A stretch of DNA of 34,875 nt from an uncultured Bacilli bacterium. Its GTDB lineage: Bacteria; Bacillota_I; Bacilli_A; RF39; UBA660. Position numbers and translations under genes: made by a program. The DNA lies in the NCBI GenBank assembly GCA_947629035.1, contig CANRCE010000008.1, positions 1 to 34,875 on the forward strand. The letters run 5' to 3'. The notes below the pieces were generated by a model. That model was not told the origin of the DNA, ran no database searches, and saw only the letters and a program-made list of their open reading frames with translations. Below, piece by piece: positions 17,106 through 25,403 of the stretch. Every line of letters starts with the position of its first letter. The stretch's first letter is position 1.

Positions 17106-17852
17106 TTAATTATCTTTTAAAATATTAGAATTACTACTAAAACCACCAAGATAATAATTAGGTATCTGTCCTTGAATAACTTTAGTAGCTATTGGTATTT
17201 TATTATTTACAGTTATCTCATTTGATACAAAAGGCAAATTAATTCTTGTCGTAACTTCAATATTAATATTTACATCAATTAAAGCATTATTTATTCCATA
17301 TTCTCTTACATCTGTATTTATTCCTGTTATAACATCCCCAATTAAATTTAACTTAACTGGTATCTTTGGTCCTAAATTTCCTAAAAAAGAAGATTGACTT
17401 ATAACTCCAACAGGTATTTCATAAATAATTCCTCTTCTTAATAAATTATCATCATAACCATCTAATGTATTATCAGGAAGCTCAATTAAATCAATGTTTC
17501 CCTCTTCAATAGCTTTTAAATTTAACTGAACAAGATTAGTAATAGAATTTAATATTTTAGTAACGTTTTTAGAATTAAAATCAATAAGAATTATTTCTCC
17601 AGCATTATTTTTGACAACTGTAAATAAATCTTCAACATCCATATCATTAGTAATTTGCTTGGTTACAGCTTTATTAATAATTAAAGTTGTAAGTTTTCTA
17701 GTTTCACTTTCTGCATATGATAAAAAAATAGGCATAGCTTTATCACTAAAATATTTTATAAGTTGATAAGATAAAAACAATCCTAAAATAATAATAAAAA
17801 TTAAAATTGTAAAAACATTACATTTTCTTTTCTTTTTTAATTTAAGTTTCAT
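17106..17852 (-). CDS. yunB: Sporulation protein YunB
   Basis: YunB is a membrane-anchored protein of the sigma-E sporulation regulon in Bacillus; loss impairs spore formation, but the mechanism is unknown. This 248-residue protein has the expected layout: a basic N-terminus (KLKLKKKRK), one helix (15-36), then an extracytoplasmic domain with family motifs (YAESETRKLTTLIINKAV; GIIYEIPVGVISQSSFLGNL; GPKIPVKLNLIGDVITGI; REYGINNALIDVNINIEV). Length matches the family (about 250). Together with cotJB/cotJC at 33 kb it implies that the organism carries sporulation genes. A terminator from the rhodanese gene separates it from upstream genes. Confidence 0.9.
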   Translation of the reverse strand: MKLKLKKKRKCNVFTILIFIIILGLFLSYQLIKYFSDKAMPIFLSYAESETRKLTTLIINKAVTKQITNDMDVEDLFTVVKNNAGEIILIDFNSKNVTKILNSITNLVQLNLKAIEEGNIDLIELPDNTLDGYDDNLLRRGIIYEIPVGVISQSSFLGNLGPKIPVKLNLIGDVITGINTDVREYGINNALIDVNINIEVTTRINLPFVSNEITVNNKIPIATKVIQGQIPNYYLGGFSSNSNILKDN

Positions 17853-17865
17853 ATTAATATATATG

Positions 17866-17896
17866 AAAAAAAGATACTTATTTTGTATCTTTTAAA
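17866..17896 (-). terminator. Terminator of the rhodanese gene
   Basis: The minus strand AAAAGATAC, a 7-nt loop, then GTATCTTTTTTT forms a 9-bp stem with a strong T run, overlapping the last base pairs of the rhodanese gene. Confidence 0.85.
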
Positions 17897-18179
17897 AAAA
17901 TTTACTTAAATATGCATCATACCCACCAATAACATTCAAAGTATCATATCCAAATAATTTTAACCTCTTAGCAATCTCTTCACTTTGTTTTCCCTCATCA
18001 CAATATAAATAATATCTATCAACTTTATTTAAATAATGAGAATAATTACCTAATAAATTATAATATGGAATATTTATAGCATTTTTAATATGACCTTGCA
18101 TAAAAGAATAGTTGTCCCGAATATCCACAATAATAGGATTATTTAGATGCATAAGATTTTCTATAGTAATACCATTCAT
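17892..18179 (-). CDS. Single-domain rhodanese
   Basis: Rhodaneses carry sulfane sulfur as a cysteine persulfide. This 95-residue protein is a single domain with the typical start (NPIIVDIRDNYSFMQGHIKN), the active loop CDEGKQS (the catalytic cysteine opens the loop at about residue 59) and the C-terminal VIGGYDAY. AGAGGTG precedes ATG. It stands alone with its own terminator, close to sufB. A role supplying sulfur for Fe-S clusters or tRNA thiolation is possible but not shown by the sequence. Confidence 0.9.
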   Translation of the reverse strand: MNGITIENLMHLNNPIIVDIRDNYSFMQGHIKNAINIPYYNLLGNYSHYLNKVDRYYLYCDEGKQSEEIAKRLKLFGYDTLNVIGGYDAYLSKFF

Positions 18180-18304
18180 ATAACACCTCTATTTTAATAT
18201 ATTAAGTATTATAATTATGAGTAAGTTAATTACTACTAGAAAATGCAAATTATTTAATAGATATTGATAATAAGCATAAAATATTTTCTTAACTTTTATA
18301 TCAA

Positions 18305-18360
18305 TTAAAAATAGAGCAATAAATAGAAGTTTCAAATCTTCCAAAATAATGCTCTTTTTT
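18305..18360 (-). terminator. Terminator after the secretion locus
   Basis: AGAGCA and TGCTCT enclose an inner GAAG/CTTC pairing, with T runs on both sides, so it can work in either direction. It lies 40 nt after the stop of the virD4-like gene, the last gene of the locus. Confidence 0.7.
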
Positions 18361-18399
18361 ATATTTTACAAACTAATTTTAATAATCTTATAAATCAAC

Positions 18400-20484
18400 T
18401 TATTCATCAGCAAAGAAATCATCGAAAAAGTCATCATCTTCATCATGATTAGTACTGTTATCACTATTATCGTTATTAATATCATTAATAGTTAAAACTT
18501 CATCATTTAAACTTGAAGTATTACTTGCATCTTGTTTTTCATTTTCCTCTGAAACTTGATTATTCGCTGCTTCTTTTTCTAATCTCTCTTCTTCCTCTAA
18601 TTCAGCAATTTTAGCATCGATTTTCTTAACTAATTCATCAACATTAAAACCACTTACTGAATTACTTGGACTAGGCATACCCATACCAGATAATCCCGGT
18701 GGTATCATACCAGGTATCATACCTGACATTGGATTAGGAGACATTCCACTAAAAGGATTAAGATTAATAGCATCAGCCATTTTTTCTTCCTTTTTCTTTT
18801 TAACAAATTCTCTAATATCAAAAAGAGCAATTGGTTTAGGATCTCTTACCTTATGAGTTGCCTTCTCATATGTTTTACCCCAATCTAATTTAAAATCAGG
18901 TGTATATTTAGTCTTATAAGGCATCATTCGAAGTCGTAAAATAATAATTTCAAACTGCCTTAATCGTTGTAAATCACTTACTGTAACAAGAGGTGTTGAA
19001 GCTGTCTTATCATCTTTTTTAGATTTTACTTCACCACACATTTTACTAATTTCCTCTAGAGCTTGAAGTTCATTAGAAATTAGATAAACCGTATTACAGT
19101 TTCCTTTAATTGTCTCAGCATTTTCTTTACCATAAACTTGTGTTAATTGAGCATAGTTCTGAATAATAAAGACAAATCTAACTTTTCTACTACGAGCTGC
19201 TGTTACCATTGTTGTTACATCTTTTAAAGGTGGCATATTAGCAAACTCATCCAAAATAAAATTAGTCTTAAATGGAAGCTTTCCTCCACATTCTTGAGCA
19301 ACATCAATTAAAGTTTCATAACATTGTTTTATAAAAATTGTGGCAAGAGGATGTAACGTTCTTTTTTCATCTTGAATAATTAAAAATACTGCTGTTTTCT
19401 TTCGACCAATATCTTTCATATCAAAATCACTATAACTTAACATCTCTGATAAATTATCACGTGATGAGAATATTTTTACTTTTTGTTTAAAAGTTGATAG
19501 AACTCCACCTTTAGTATCTTCAGGGGCATAAACAGTACCTGAAGCATTAACATAAGCAGGTCGTGATGGATCTTTCATATTAAAATATTCTTTAATATAA
19601 TTATTGTTTGGACCTCCAAATCTTTCTTCACCTAAACTTGACATCAAGTTCATACTATTTAAGTTAATTTGATCTTCAGTAGCATCTTCAAAAAGTCCTA
19701 AAGCTAGTCCAGTAAAATAATCTGCTCCTGACTTTTCCCAAAATGGATCGGCATTACTTGACTTTTCATCATATAAAATATTTAAAGCTAAATCATCTAA
19801 AAGTTCTATAGCCTTATCAGTATTTCCCTCTTTATATAAAAGATATGGCAAAGTCATCGGATTCCAAGCATTACCTTTTTGAGGATCACGGAAATTTAAA
19901 GTAATTACATTATAACCTCTTTCACGAAGCATTTCTGCTGATGATTCATATAACTCTCCTTTAGGATCAGTTACAATCATAGACTCCCCTGCTTTAGCAA
20001 GTATTTTTATCATTGGTTTAGCAACAATTTCTGTTTTACCAGAAGCTGTAGCTCCAAGAACTACATAATGTTGTTCTCCTTTATCTAGCCAAATATTTTT
20101 ACCATTACTAATTAATGGTACTCCTCCAACTGGAATAGTTTCATCTTTTATGTTAATTTTGACTAAATCCTTTTTCATTTCAGAATCCTTGCACCAACGT
20201 GAATAGCCTTTATCTTTTTTAGTAGTTGCAATTCCAAAGCCTTTTTCTCTATCAAAAAAGTATGAACTAACTGCTGTAAAAATAGCAATCAATGCTAAAA
20301 GGAAAAAGACAAGAGTCGCTCCAATATAACGACCACTAAAAGCTTCAAAAGGAAGTAAACCATAAAATTTACCTGTTGTTGCTAAACTTGAAGCATTTAA
20401 AACACCAACTGCACATATATACAATAAAAATATACAAAAACAGACAAAAATAGCAATATCTTTTGGTTCTGCTCTAAACTTCAT
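18400..20484 (-). CDS. VirD4/TraG-type coupling ATPase
   Basis: T4SS coupling proteins are hexameric ATPases that bring substrates (a relaxase-DNA complex or proteins) to the secretion channel. Two N-terminal helices (residues 10-30 and 52-74) anchor it. The ATPase domain has Walker A GATASGKT (144-151), the TDPKGELYE motif (172-180), Walker B LDEFANMPPL (411-420) and a conserved RSRKVRFVFIIQNYAQL. The C-terminus has a Met/Pro/Gly-rich stretch, a charged coil and a very acidic tail (DEDDDFFDDFFADE), a likely substrate-recognition region. At 694 residues it is a normal TraG size. It is the last gene of the locus and starts about 57 nt after the VirB8-like gene. Confidence 0.95.
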   Translation of the reverse strand: MKFRAEPKDIAIFVCFCIFLLYICAVGVLNASSLATTGKFYGLLPFEAFSGRYIGATLVFFLLALIAIFTAVSSYFFDREKGFGIATTKKDKGYSRWCKDSEMKKDLVKINIKDETIPVGGVPLISNGKNIWLDKGEQHYVVLGATASGKTEIVAKPMIKILAKAGESMIVTDPKGELYESSAEMLRERGYNVITLNFRDPQKGNAWNPMTLPYLLYKEGNTDKAIELLDDLALNILYDEKSSNADPFWEKSGADYFTGLALGLFEDATEDQINLNSMNLMSSLGEERFGGPNNNYIKEYFNMKDPSRPAYVNASGTVYAPEDTKGGVLSTFKQKVKIFSSRDNLSEMLSYSDFDMKDIGRKKTAVFLIIQDEKRTLHPLATIFIKQCYETLIDVAQECGGKLPFKTNFILDEFANMPPLKDVTTMVTAARSRKVRFVFIIQNYAQLTQVYGKENAETIKGNCNTVYLISNELQALEEISKMCGEVKSKKDDKTASTPLVTVSDLQRLRQFEIIILRLRMMPYKTKYTPDFKLDWGKTYEKATHKVRDPKPIALFDIREFVKKKKEEKMADAINLNPFSGMSPNPMSGMIPGMIPPGLSGMGMPSPSNSVSGFNVDELVKKIDAKIAELEEEERLEKEAANNQVSEENEKQDASNTSSLNDEVLTINDINNDNSDNSTNHDEDDDFFDDFFADE

Positions 20485-20540
20485 AACGTCCCTCCATTCA
20501 ACTAAAAATATTATAACACAACTAAATTAAACTAGCAATA

Positions 20541-21416
20541 TTAATCTTTATCGAAAGAAATTTCTACACTATAGTTTAATCCATGTATAACATTAACAGT
20601 ATATAATGTATTATTACTGTCAACTAAATTATAAGTATTCGAAACTTTATTATATTTCTCTAACATACCACTAGTAATCAAATCATTTTTAGAAGTATAA
20701 TCAATAAATTCTTCTAAAGTATTAAAATATTTATTTTTAGTCCTTGTTCCAATTTTATCATATATATAGCTAGGATTACTATATATATTAGATATAATAT
20801 CATTATAATAAATTGCAGCTATTATACTCTCATCATAATTAGTTATATTAAAATTATTATTATCATTATGTGAAATAGTTTTGAATTTAAAATCATTGCT
20901 TACAATTAGTTTTTCATATTTGCCTTTATCTATTGGATAAATGGCATAACTACTCTCATCAATATTATAATATAATACATAATTTTTAGTATCCTTTATA
21001 TAGTTTACTTGATCCATAACATCATTTTTTAAATAACCTTGAACTAAAAATATATAGTTATTTTTATTACTAATTACATAAATTTCACTAGCTTGAAAAG
21101 AAGTATTTTGATAATCAGTAAAATATGATAATACATTATCAATAGAAATATTATTTTCAAAAGTATAATCTTTATCTAATATATCATAAACATTATCTCT
21201 AAAGCCATTACTTATCATTTTACATAGATTATTAATATTTTCTGAAATAGAAAAGAAAAGAGATTCATCGCTTAATAAAACTAATTCATGATACTCAGTT
21301 GTTTTATTTTTTTCGTCTAATTCCAATTGATTTCTATTAATAAAATATACAACTATACCTATTATACTAAAAACTATCAATAATATTATAATAGTTATTT
21401 TATTTTCTTTTATCAT
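20541..21416 (-). CDS. Bitopic membrane protein, VirB8/TcpC-like position and shape
   Basis: This is a 291-residue protein with a short cytoplasmic N-terminus, one membrane helix (residues 7-27) and a large extracytoplasmic domain. I see no strong signature. The single anchor, size, and alpha-then-beta pattern, ending in paired strands (YTVNVIHGLNYSVEISF), fit VirB8/TcpC-like proteins with NTF2 folds, which scaffold the channel. Position in the locus supports this. AAGGAGG lies 6 nt before ATG 21416 and only 10 nt after the upstream stop, so I reject the longer frame beginning at 21446. Codons are very AT-rich, more so than the ATPases, suggesting fast evolution. The functional label is inference. 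Confidence 0.72.
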   Translation of the reverse strand: MIKENKITIIILLIVFSIIGIVVYFINRNQLELDEKNKTTEYHELVLLSDESLFFSISENINNLCKMISNGFRDNVYDILDKDYTFENNISIDNVLSYFTDYQNTSFQASEIYVISNKNNYIFLVQGYLKNDVMDQVNYIKDTKNYVLYYNIDESSYAIYPIDKGKYEKLIVSNDFKFKTISHNDNNNFNITNYDESIIAAIYYNDIISNIYSNPSYIYDKIGTRTKNKYFNTLEEFIDYTSKNDLITSGMLEKYNKVSNTYNLVDSNNTLYTVNVIHGLNYSVEISFDKD

Positions 21417-21426
21417 ATAAACCTCC

Positions 21427-22710
21427 TTAAGAAGGATAAATTCCATCGATTAGTAGTTTCCATTCAGCTTCTCTTCTTCTAGCTAATGCACTAAGATATG
21501 TACCATTTGCCATGGAATATTTAGAAAAACAATCGGTATGCATCTTTTCACTTAAGCCATATTCACTATAATGTTGGAAAAAGCAATTATTATTACCAAC
21601 ATTATATCTAAATGAAGTAAGAGCATCAATTTGATAATCAAATAAATCAATACCATGGCTTCTTGCTTCATTTATGACACTTGTTTTATACGAATTTATA
21701 ATTTCTATAGCAATAGCATCAGCAGTAGAAACAGGAACACTAGATCCTACGGTTAACTTATCAGGATCAATTCCTCTTGTAGTAAACATATCCTTATGAG
21801 CTGATATTAAAATACCTATACCAACGGTTAAATTACCATAGCCATCATCATAAACAAGATAATTACCATCCTTAATTGTTCCAGTACCTTCAAATTTTTT
21901 AATCATTGATAAAAGTTTGTTATCACTAGTTTTAGGTCTTGGATTATCAGGATCAACATAAGTTAGAGGATTTATAGCCATACTGTTATTATAACCACCA
22001 ATATCAATTTGAAAATGTAAGTGAGCGCCAGTTGAGCTACCACTATTACCTATTTTACCAATAACTTGTCCTTGTTTTACAGTATCACCTGTTTTAACTT
22101 TAACACTATTTGAAGCCATATGACCATATATTGTATAAACATTGTTATTATGTAAAATTACGACATGGTTACCAAATCCTCCACCACAACTATTTCCATA
22201 ACTTCCATTGTCTTCACAACCGTTATAAGCATAATAAACTACGCCATCAAAAGATGCAATAACATTATAATAACCAATTCTTCCCCCAGCTGATATATCA
22301 ATACCTTTATGAGTACCTGCTTGTCCATTAATTACTCTATTACCTGTATAAGAACTAATTGATAACTCTGGTGGTGTATCACTAGCATATAAAACTCCAT
22401 TAATTGATTTTGTTTCCATACTACCAACAGGCCACCAATAACTAAAATTATTAACAGAATCATAGGAAAGTAAATTATAATTATCATCATCTTCTCCTAT
22501 ATCAATGACATCAATTGCCATTAAAGTAGCAACTATTAATAAGAAAAGAAGAAGAAATACTCCTAATCCTCCAAAGAAAAATATTTTAAATTTTAATGAT
22601 GCCAGTTTAGAAATTTTTTCTACTACTGCATTATTAGAATTATTATCTGAACCATTACCCTCTTCTTTTGAGGTGTTTTTTTTAACAAAATTTACTAATT
22701 TGTCAAACAT
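21427..22710 (-). CDS. T4SS-associated wall hydrolase: M23 peptidase plus GH24 lysozyme
   Basis: Secretion systems need such enzymes to open the wall. Residues 1-40 are cytoplasmic and a strong helix spans 41-66. An M23 (LytM) endopeptidase follows at 115-255 with zinc ligands His134 and Asp138 (THKGID) and His232 (GAHLHFQ), plus His197 (YGHM). A phage T4-type lysozyme domain (GH24) spans 265-425: Glu274 (KKFEG), Asp289 and Thr295 (YDDGYGNLTVGIG) correspond to the Glu-Asp-Thr triad. It could therefore cut both glycan and peptide. Four cysteines in the exported part come as two close pairs. Gram-positive T4SS hydrolases usually combine a goose-type lysozyme with NlpC/P60; this pairing differs. 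Confidence 0.92.
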   Translation of the reverse strand: MFDKLVNFVKKNTSKEEGNGSDNNSNNAVVEKISKLASLKFKIFFFGGLGVFLLLFLLIVATLMAIDVIDIGEDDDNYNLLSYDSVNNFSYWWPVGSMETKSINGVLYASDTPPELSISSYTGNRVINGQAGTHKGIDISAGGRIGYYNVIASFDGVVYYAYNGCEDNGSYGNSCGGGFGNHVVILHNNNVYTIYGHMASNSVKVKTGDTVKQGQVIGKIGNSGSSTGAHLHFQIDIGGYNNSMAINPLTYVDPDNPRPKTSDNKLLSMIKKFEGTGTIKDGNYLVYDDGYGNLTVGIGILISAHKDMFTTRGIDPDKLTVGSSVPVSTADAIAIEIINSYKTSVINEARSHGIDLFDYQIDALTSFRYNVGNNNCFFQHYSEYGLSEKMHTDCFSKYSMANGTYLSALARRREAEWKLLIDGIYPS

Positions 22711-22728
22711 TTAATTCACCACCAAATC

Positions 22729-24513
22729 TTATAAACCTCCACCACTACCAAATGACTCTAACTCTTCTTCAGTTACATTTACATTTATTTGCATTCTTCT
22801 ACCGCCACACACAAATAATGCTTCTCCTTGACTGTATCTTTTAATATTCTCTTTTTCATTATCATTTAAATCAATTAAGCTACTTAAATCTTCAACTGCT
22901 TGTTTCTTAAGTCCCATAACTAAATAATAAGCAGCATTGTCAAATATAGCTTTACCATGCATTATAATATCTGATCCTACAAAATCAGTAGGCTGTTGAG
23001 TAATAATAATAGTCCCTGTATTGTATTTTCTAGCTCTTCTTTGAACTTGAGCTAAAAATTCTGCTCCAAAAACATTTTTTTCTCCTAAAAGAACATGTGC
23101 CTCATCAACAGATAAAACTGTGTTAACATTTGGATTTAAGCATAAACTCCAAGCATATTTTAAAACATTAAAAAGTAAAGCATTACGAATATTAACATCA
23201 GAATTCATAAGTTCTTTAATATTAAATACAATAAAATCAGTATTACTATTAATTGAAGTATGACCATTAAAATAATATTTTAATTCTCTAACAAATGGTC
23301 TTACTTTTAATTCTAATCTTTCCATAACATCTCTTTCATGAGTTTTTTCTGTCATAGAAGTAAGTCTTCCACTAATTGTAGCATAGACATCTTGAAAAAT
23401 AGGAAAAGATTCAGATTTAAAATTAGAAAAATCAGTATTAAAGTCAATACCAAATCTAGCATAAGTATCTTGAACAACTTCACTAAATAAAGTTAAAACA
23501 TCTTCCTCAATATCTGGTGCATAATATTTCATAAAAGCTTTCAAAGTTTGAATTGTCTTTGTTAAGACCGTATAACCTAAACCTGCTTTTATTTCTTCTT
23601 CATCAGCATCCATAATAATTTCAAGTGGATTTACCATACCAAATTGTCCACCTTTACCTAAATCGACAACCTCTCCTCCTAAAGCTCTAGTCATATCTGA
23701 TATTTCACCTTCAGGATCAACAGCAACAATCTGATAACCATTTCTAATATGACTTCTTAAAATAAGTTTAGCTGCTGTTGATTTACCACTTCCAGATGTA
23801 CCCAAAATAATCATATTAGCATTATTACGTCCTGGTTCTTTACCAATTTGATAAAAGAATTGATTAAATAAAACAACTCCTCCAGAAAAATCTACACCAA
23901 GTAAAGTAGATAATCCATCATCTTTAATACTATCAAAAATGAAAGGATACATTGCAGCCATTGTTGGAGATGGCATTGGCGTACCAATTCGCATTTCAAT
24001 TGGTTGCTTATCAAAAATAGGAAGCATTGATTTTAATACTCTTTCCTGTTCAAAACGTAAAGGAATAGCTTTAAGACCCATTGCATCTAAATAATTTTTT
24101 AAATTCATTTTTTTAAGTTCTAATTCTTCTTTAGTATTAGCCGTTACCATAAGATGCATTTGAAAGTCAAAAGTTTTAGCTTGTGAAGCTGTAAATTGCT
24201 GAATATAATATTCTAGTGAATCTACATCCTGTCTTATTCTTTCTTGAACAGTTCTATCATGTTCATCTTGATATTTTGATCTTAAATCTGCTATTTCCTT
24301 ATTTAACATTTTTGCTAATACAGAAAAAGGAACAGGAATATGCTTAATAACCATCTTAATACCTGATAAATTAGTTAAATTAGCAAGATAACCAGGTCCA
24401 ATTAATCTAGGATATGAAATAACAGTTAAAATCGTAGCATACTTATCACTAATTACAAATTCAGCTGGATTGAATTGAATTCCTTTAGGAGCTATTTCAC
24501 TTTTAAAACTCAT
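22729..24513 (-). CDS. VirB4-family secretion ATPase
   Basis: VirB4 ATPases power assembly and transport in T4SSs. This 594-residue protein has a non-catalytic N-terminal part (1-190; TFDFQMHLMVTANTKEEL) and a RecA-like ATPase domain: Walker A GTSGSGKS (238-245), AVDPEGEISDM (264-274), Walker B VLSVDEAHVLL (466-476) and QRRARKYNTGTIIITQQPTD. It is shorter than most Gram-positive VirB4 proteins (about 800 residues). The immediately upstream gene, overlapping by 4 nt (ATGA), encodes a protein resembling the missing N-terminal region, so the enzyme seems to be built from two chains. It is followed after 18 nt by the wall hydrolase gene. Confidence 0.95.
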   Translation of the reverse strand: MSFKSEIAPKGIQFNPAEFVISDKYATILTVISYPRLIGPGYLANLTNLSGIKMVIKHIPVPFSVLAKMLNKEIADLRSKYQDEHDRTVQERIRQDVDSLEYYIQQFTASQAKTFDFQMHLMVTANTKEELELKKMNLKNYLDAMGLKAIPLRFEQERVLKSMLPIFDKQPIEMRIGTPMPSPTMAAMYPFIFDSIKDDGLSTLLGVDFSGGVVLFNQFFYQIGKEPGRNNANMIILGTSGSGKSTAAKLILRSHIRNGYQIVAVDPEGEISDMTRALGGEVVDLGKGGQFGMVNPLEIIMDADEEEIKAGLGYTVLTKTIQTLKAFMKYYAPDIEEDVLTLFSEVVQDTYARFGIDFNTDFSNFKSESFPIFQDVYATISGRLTSMTEKTHERDVMERLELKVRPFVRELKYYFNGHTSINSNTDFIVFNIKELMNSDVNIRNALLFNVLKYAWSLCLNPNVNTVLSVDEAHVLLGEKNVFGAEFLAQVQRRARKYNTGTIIITQQPTDFVGSDIIMHGKAIFDNAAYYLVMGLKKQAVEDLSSLIDLNDNEKENIKRYSQGEALFVCGGRRMQINVNVTEEELESFGSGGGL

Positions 24514-25076
24514 GCTGCCATCACCGTCCCAAAGTTAGTAGTCATACCACTATTTAAGAAATTATCCAAAATAACTCTTAAATCTTGATTAGAAGTCTGA
24601 ACAGCCTCTAAACCAGCATTAGCAAGTCCCATAATTAAAGTACGAAGATTTTTTTGAATAATATCCTGATTTCGTTCTTTAAATAAAATATAATATTCTG
24701 TATCTGTAACATTATTATCCATAAACATATTAGCTTTATCAATATCTTGCAAAATTATTTTTCTAATAACGGGAGATGGTGTTTGATTATATAAAAGTTG
24801 CATACGAGCTAAATATCCAGAAATATCAACTGGTCTATCTGCTGAAATTAACCAAAATTCAAAATCAATAGAATTATAAAAATTTTTAAGAGCAATAATA
24901 ACTGATTCTTGTGTTGCAACATCTAAAATAAAGATATTACGAGGTCTTATCTTAACACCAGTTACCCTCATATTATTATTTAAAATAATTGAACCATTAG
25001 CAATAGTTTTAATGGGTAACCAATCTTCCGTATATTTAGAATTATTTTTTTGCCCTGTCATCTTTGAATTGTTCAT
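24510..25076 (-). CDS. VirB4 N-terminal-domain-like protein
   Basis: This 188-residue soluble protein resembles the extreme N-terminal domain of conjugative VirB4/TraC-type ATPases (EDWLPIKTIANGSIILNN, then FWLISADRPVDISGYLARM, then EYYILFKERNQD). It has no ATPase motifs. Its TGA overlaps the ATG of the VirB4 gene, implying coupled translation in near-equal amounts and probably a complex. The start is uncertain: candidates are ATG 25100, 25076 and 25061, all inside the 3' end of the prgI-like gene. I chose 25076; the site at 25061 would also suit homologues. The assignment rests on pattern and position. Confidence 0.75.
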   Translation of the reverse strand: MNNSKMTGQKNNSKYTEDWLPIKTIANGSIILNNNMRVTGVKIRPRNIFILDVATQESVIIALKNFYNSIDFEFWLISADRPVDISGYLARMQLLYNQTPSPVIRKIILQDIDKANMFMDNNVTDTEYYILFKERNQDIIQKNLRTLIMGLANAGLEAVQTSNQDLRVILDNFLNSGMTTNFGTVMAA

Positions 25077-25368
25077 ACAAACACCAACCTTTCCATACAT
25101 ATCTTCTTCTTTCTGTAAAAAATCTAATAATACTTTGAATTGCAGTCAATACATTATGATAATTAGGTATAGGTATTACCAAAAGACCAGTAATAAGAGC
25201 AGGTAGACAACCAATTATGATAACGGTCGTGTTTGTACTAGATACAAACATTAATATCAAAAATGATACAAATACACCACTACCAAATAAAATTAAGTCA
25301 AATGGTCTAAAAATATTAAGTATTAACGTACCTCTTTTAGCATTAGCTGGAACTAAATATCCATTCAC
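25042..25368 (-). CDS. PrgI-family protein (VirB3-like)
   Basis: PrgI-type proteins are small membrane components of Gram-positive T4SSs, equivalent to VirB3, always next to VirB4. This 108-residue protein has the typical short lead (YLVPANAKRGTLILNIFRPF), two adjacent helices (about 24-44 and 47-68) and a basic cytoplasmic end (FTERRRYVWKGWCLYEQF). It starts at GTG 25368, with AAGGAG upstream at a somewhat long spacing. Its 3' end overlaps the next gene, so translation is coupled. Family and position agree. Confidence 0.88.
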   Translation of the reverse strand: MNGYLVPANAKRGTLILNIFRPFDLILFGSGVFVSFLILMFVSSTNTTVIIIGCLPALITGLLVIPIPNYHNVLTAIQSIIRFFTERRRYVWKGWCLYEQFKDDRAKK

Positions 25369-25403
25369 TATGTATCACACTCCTTTTTATTTTATATTTA
25401 TTA

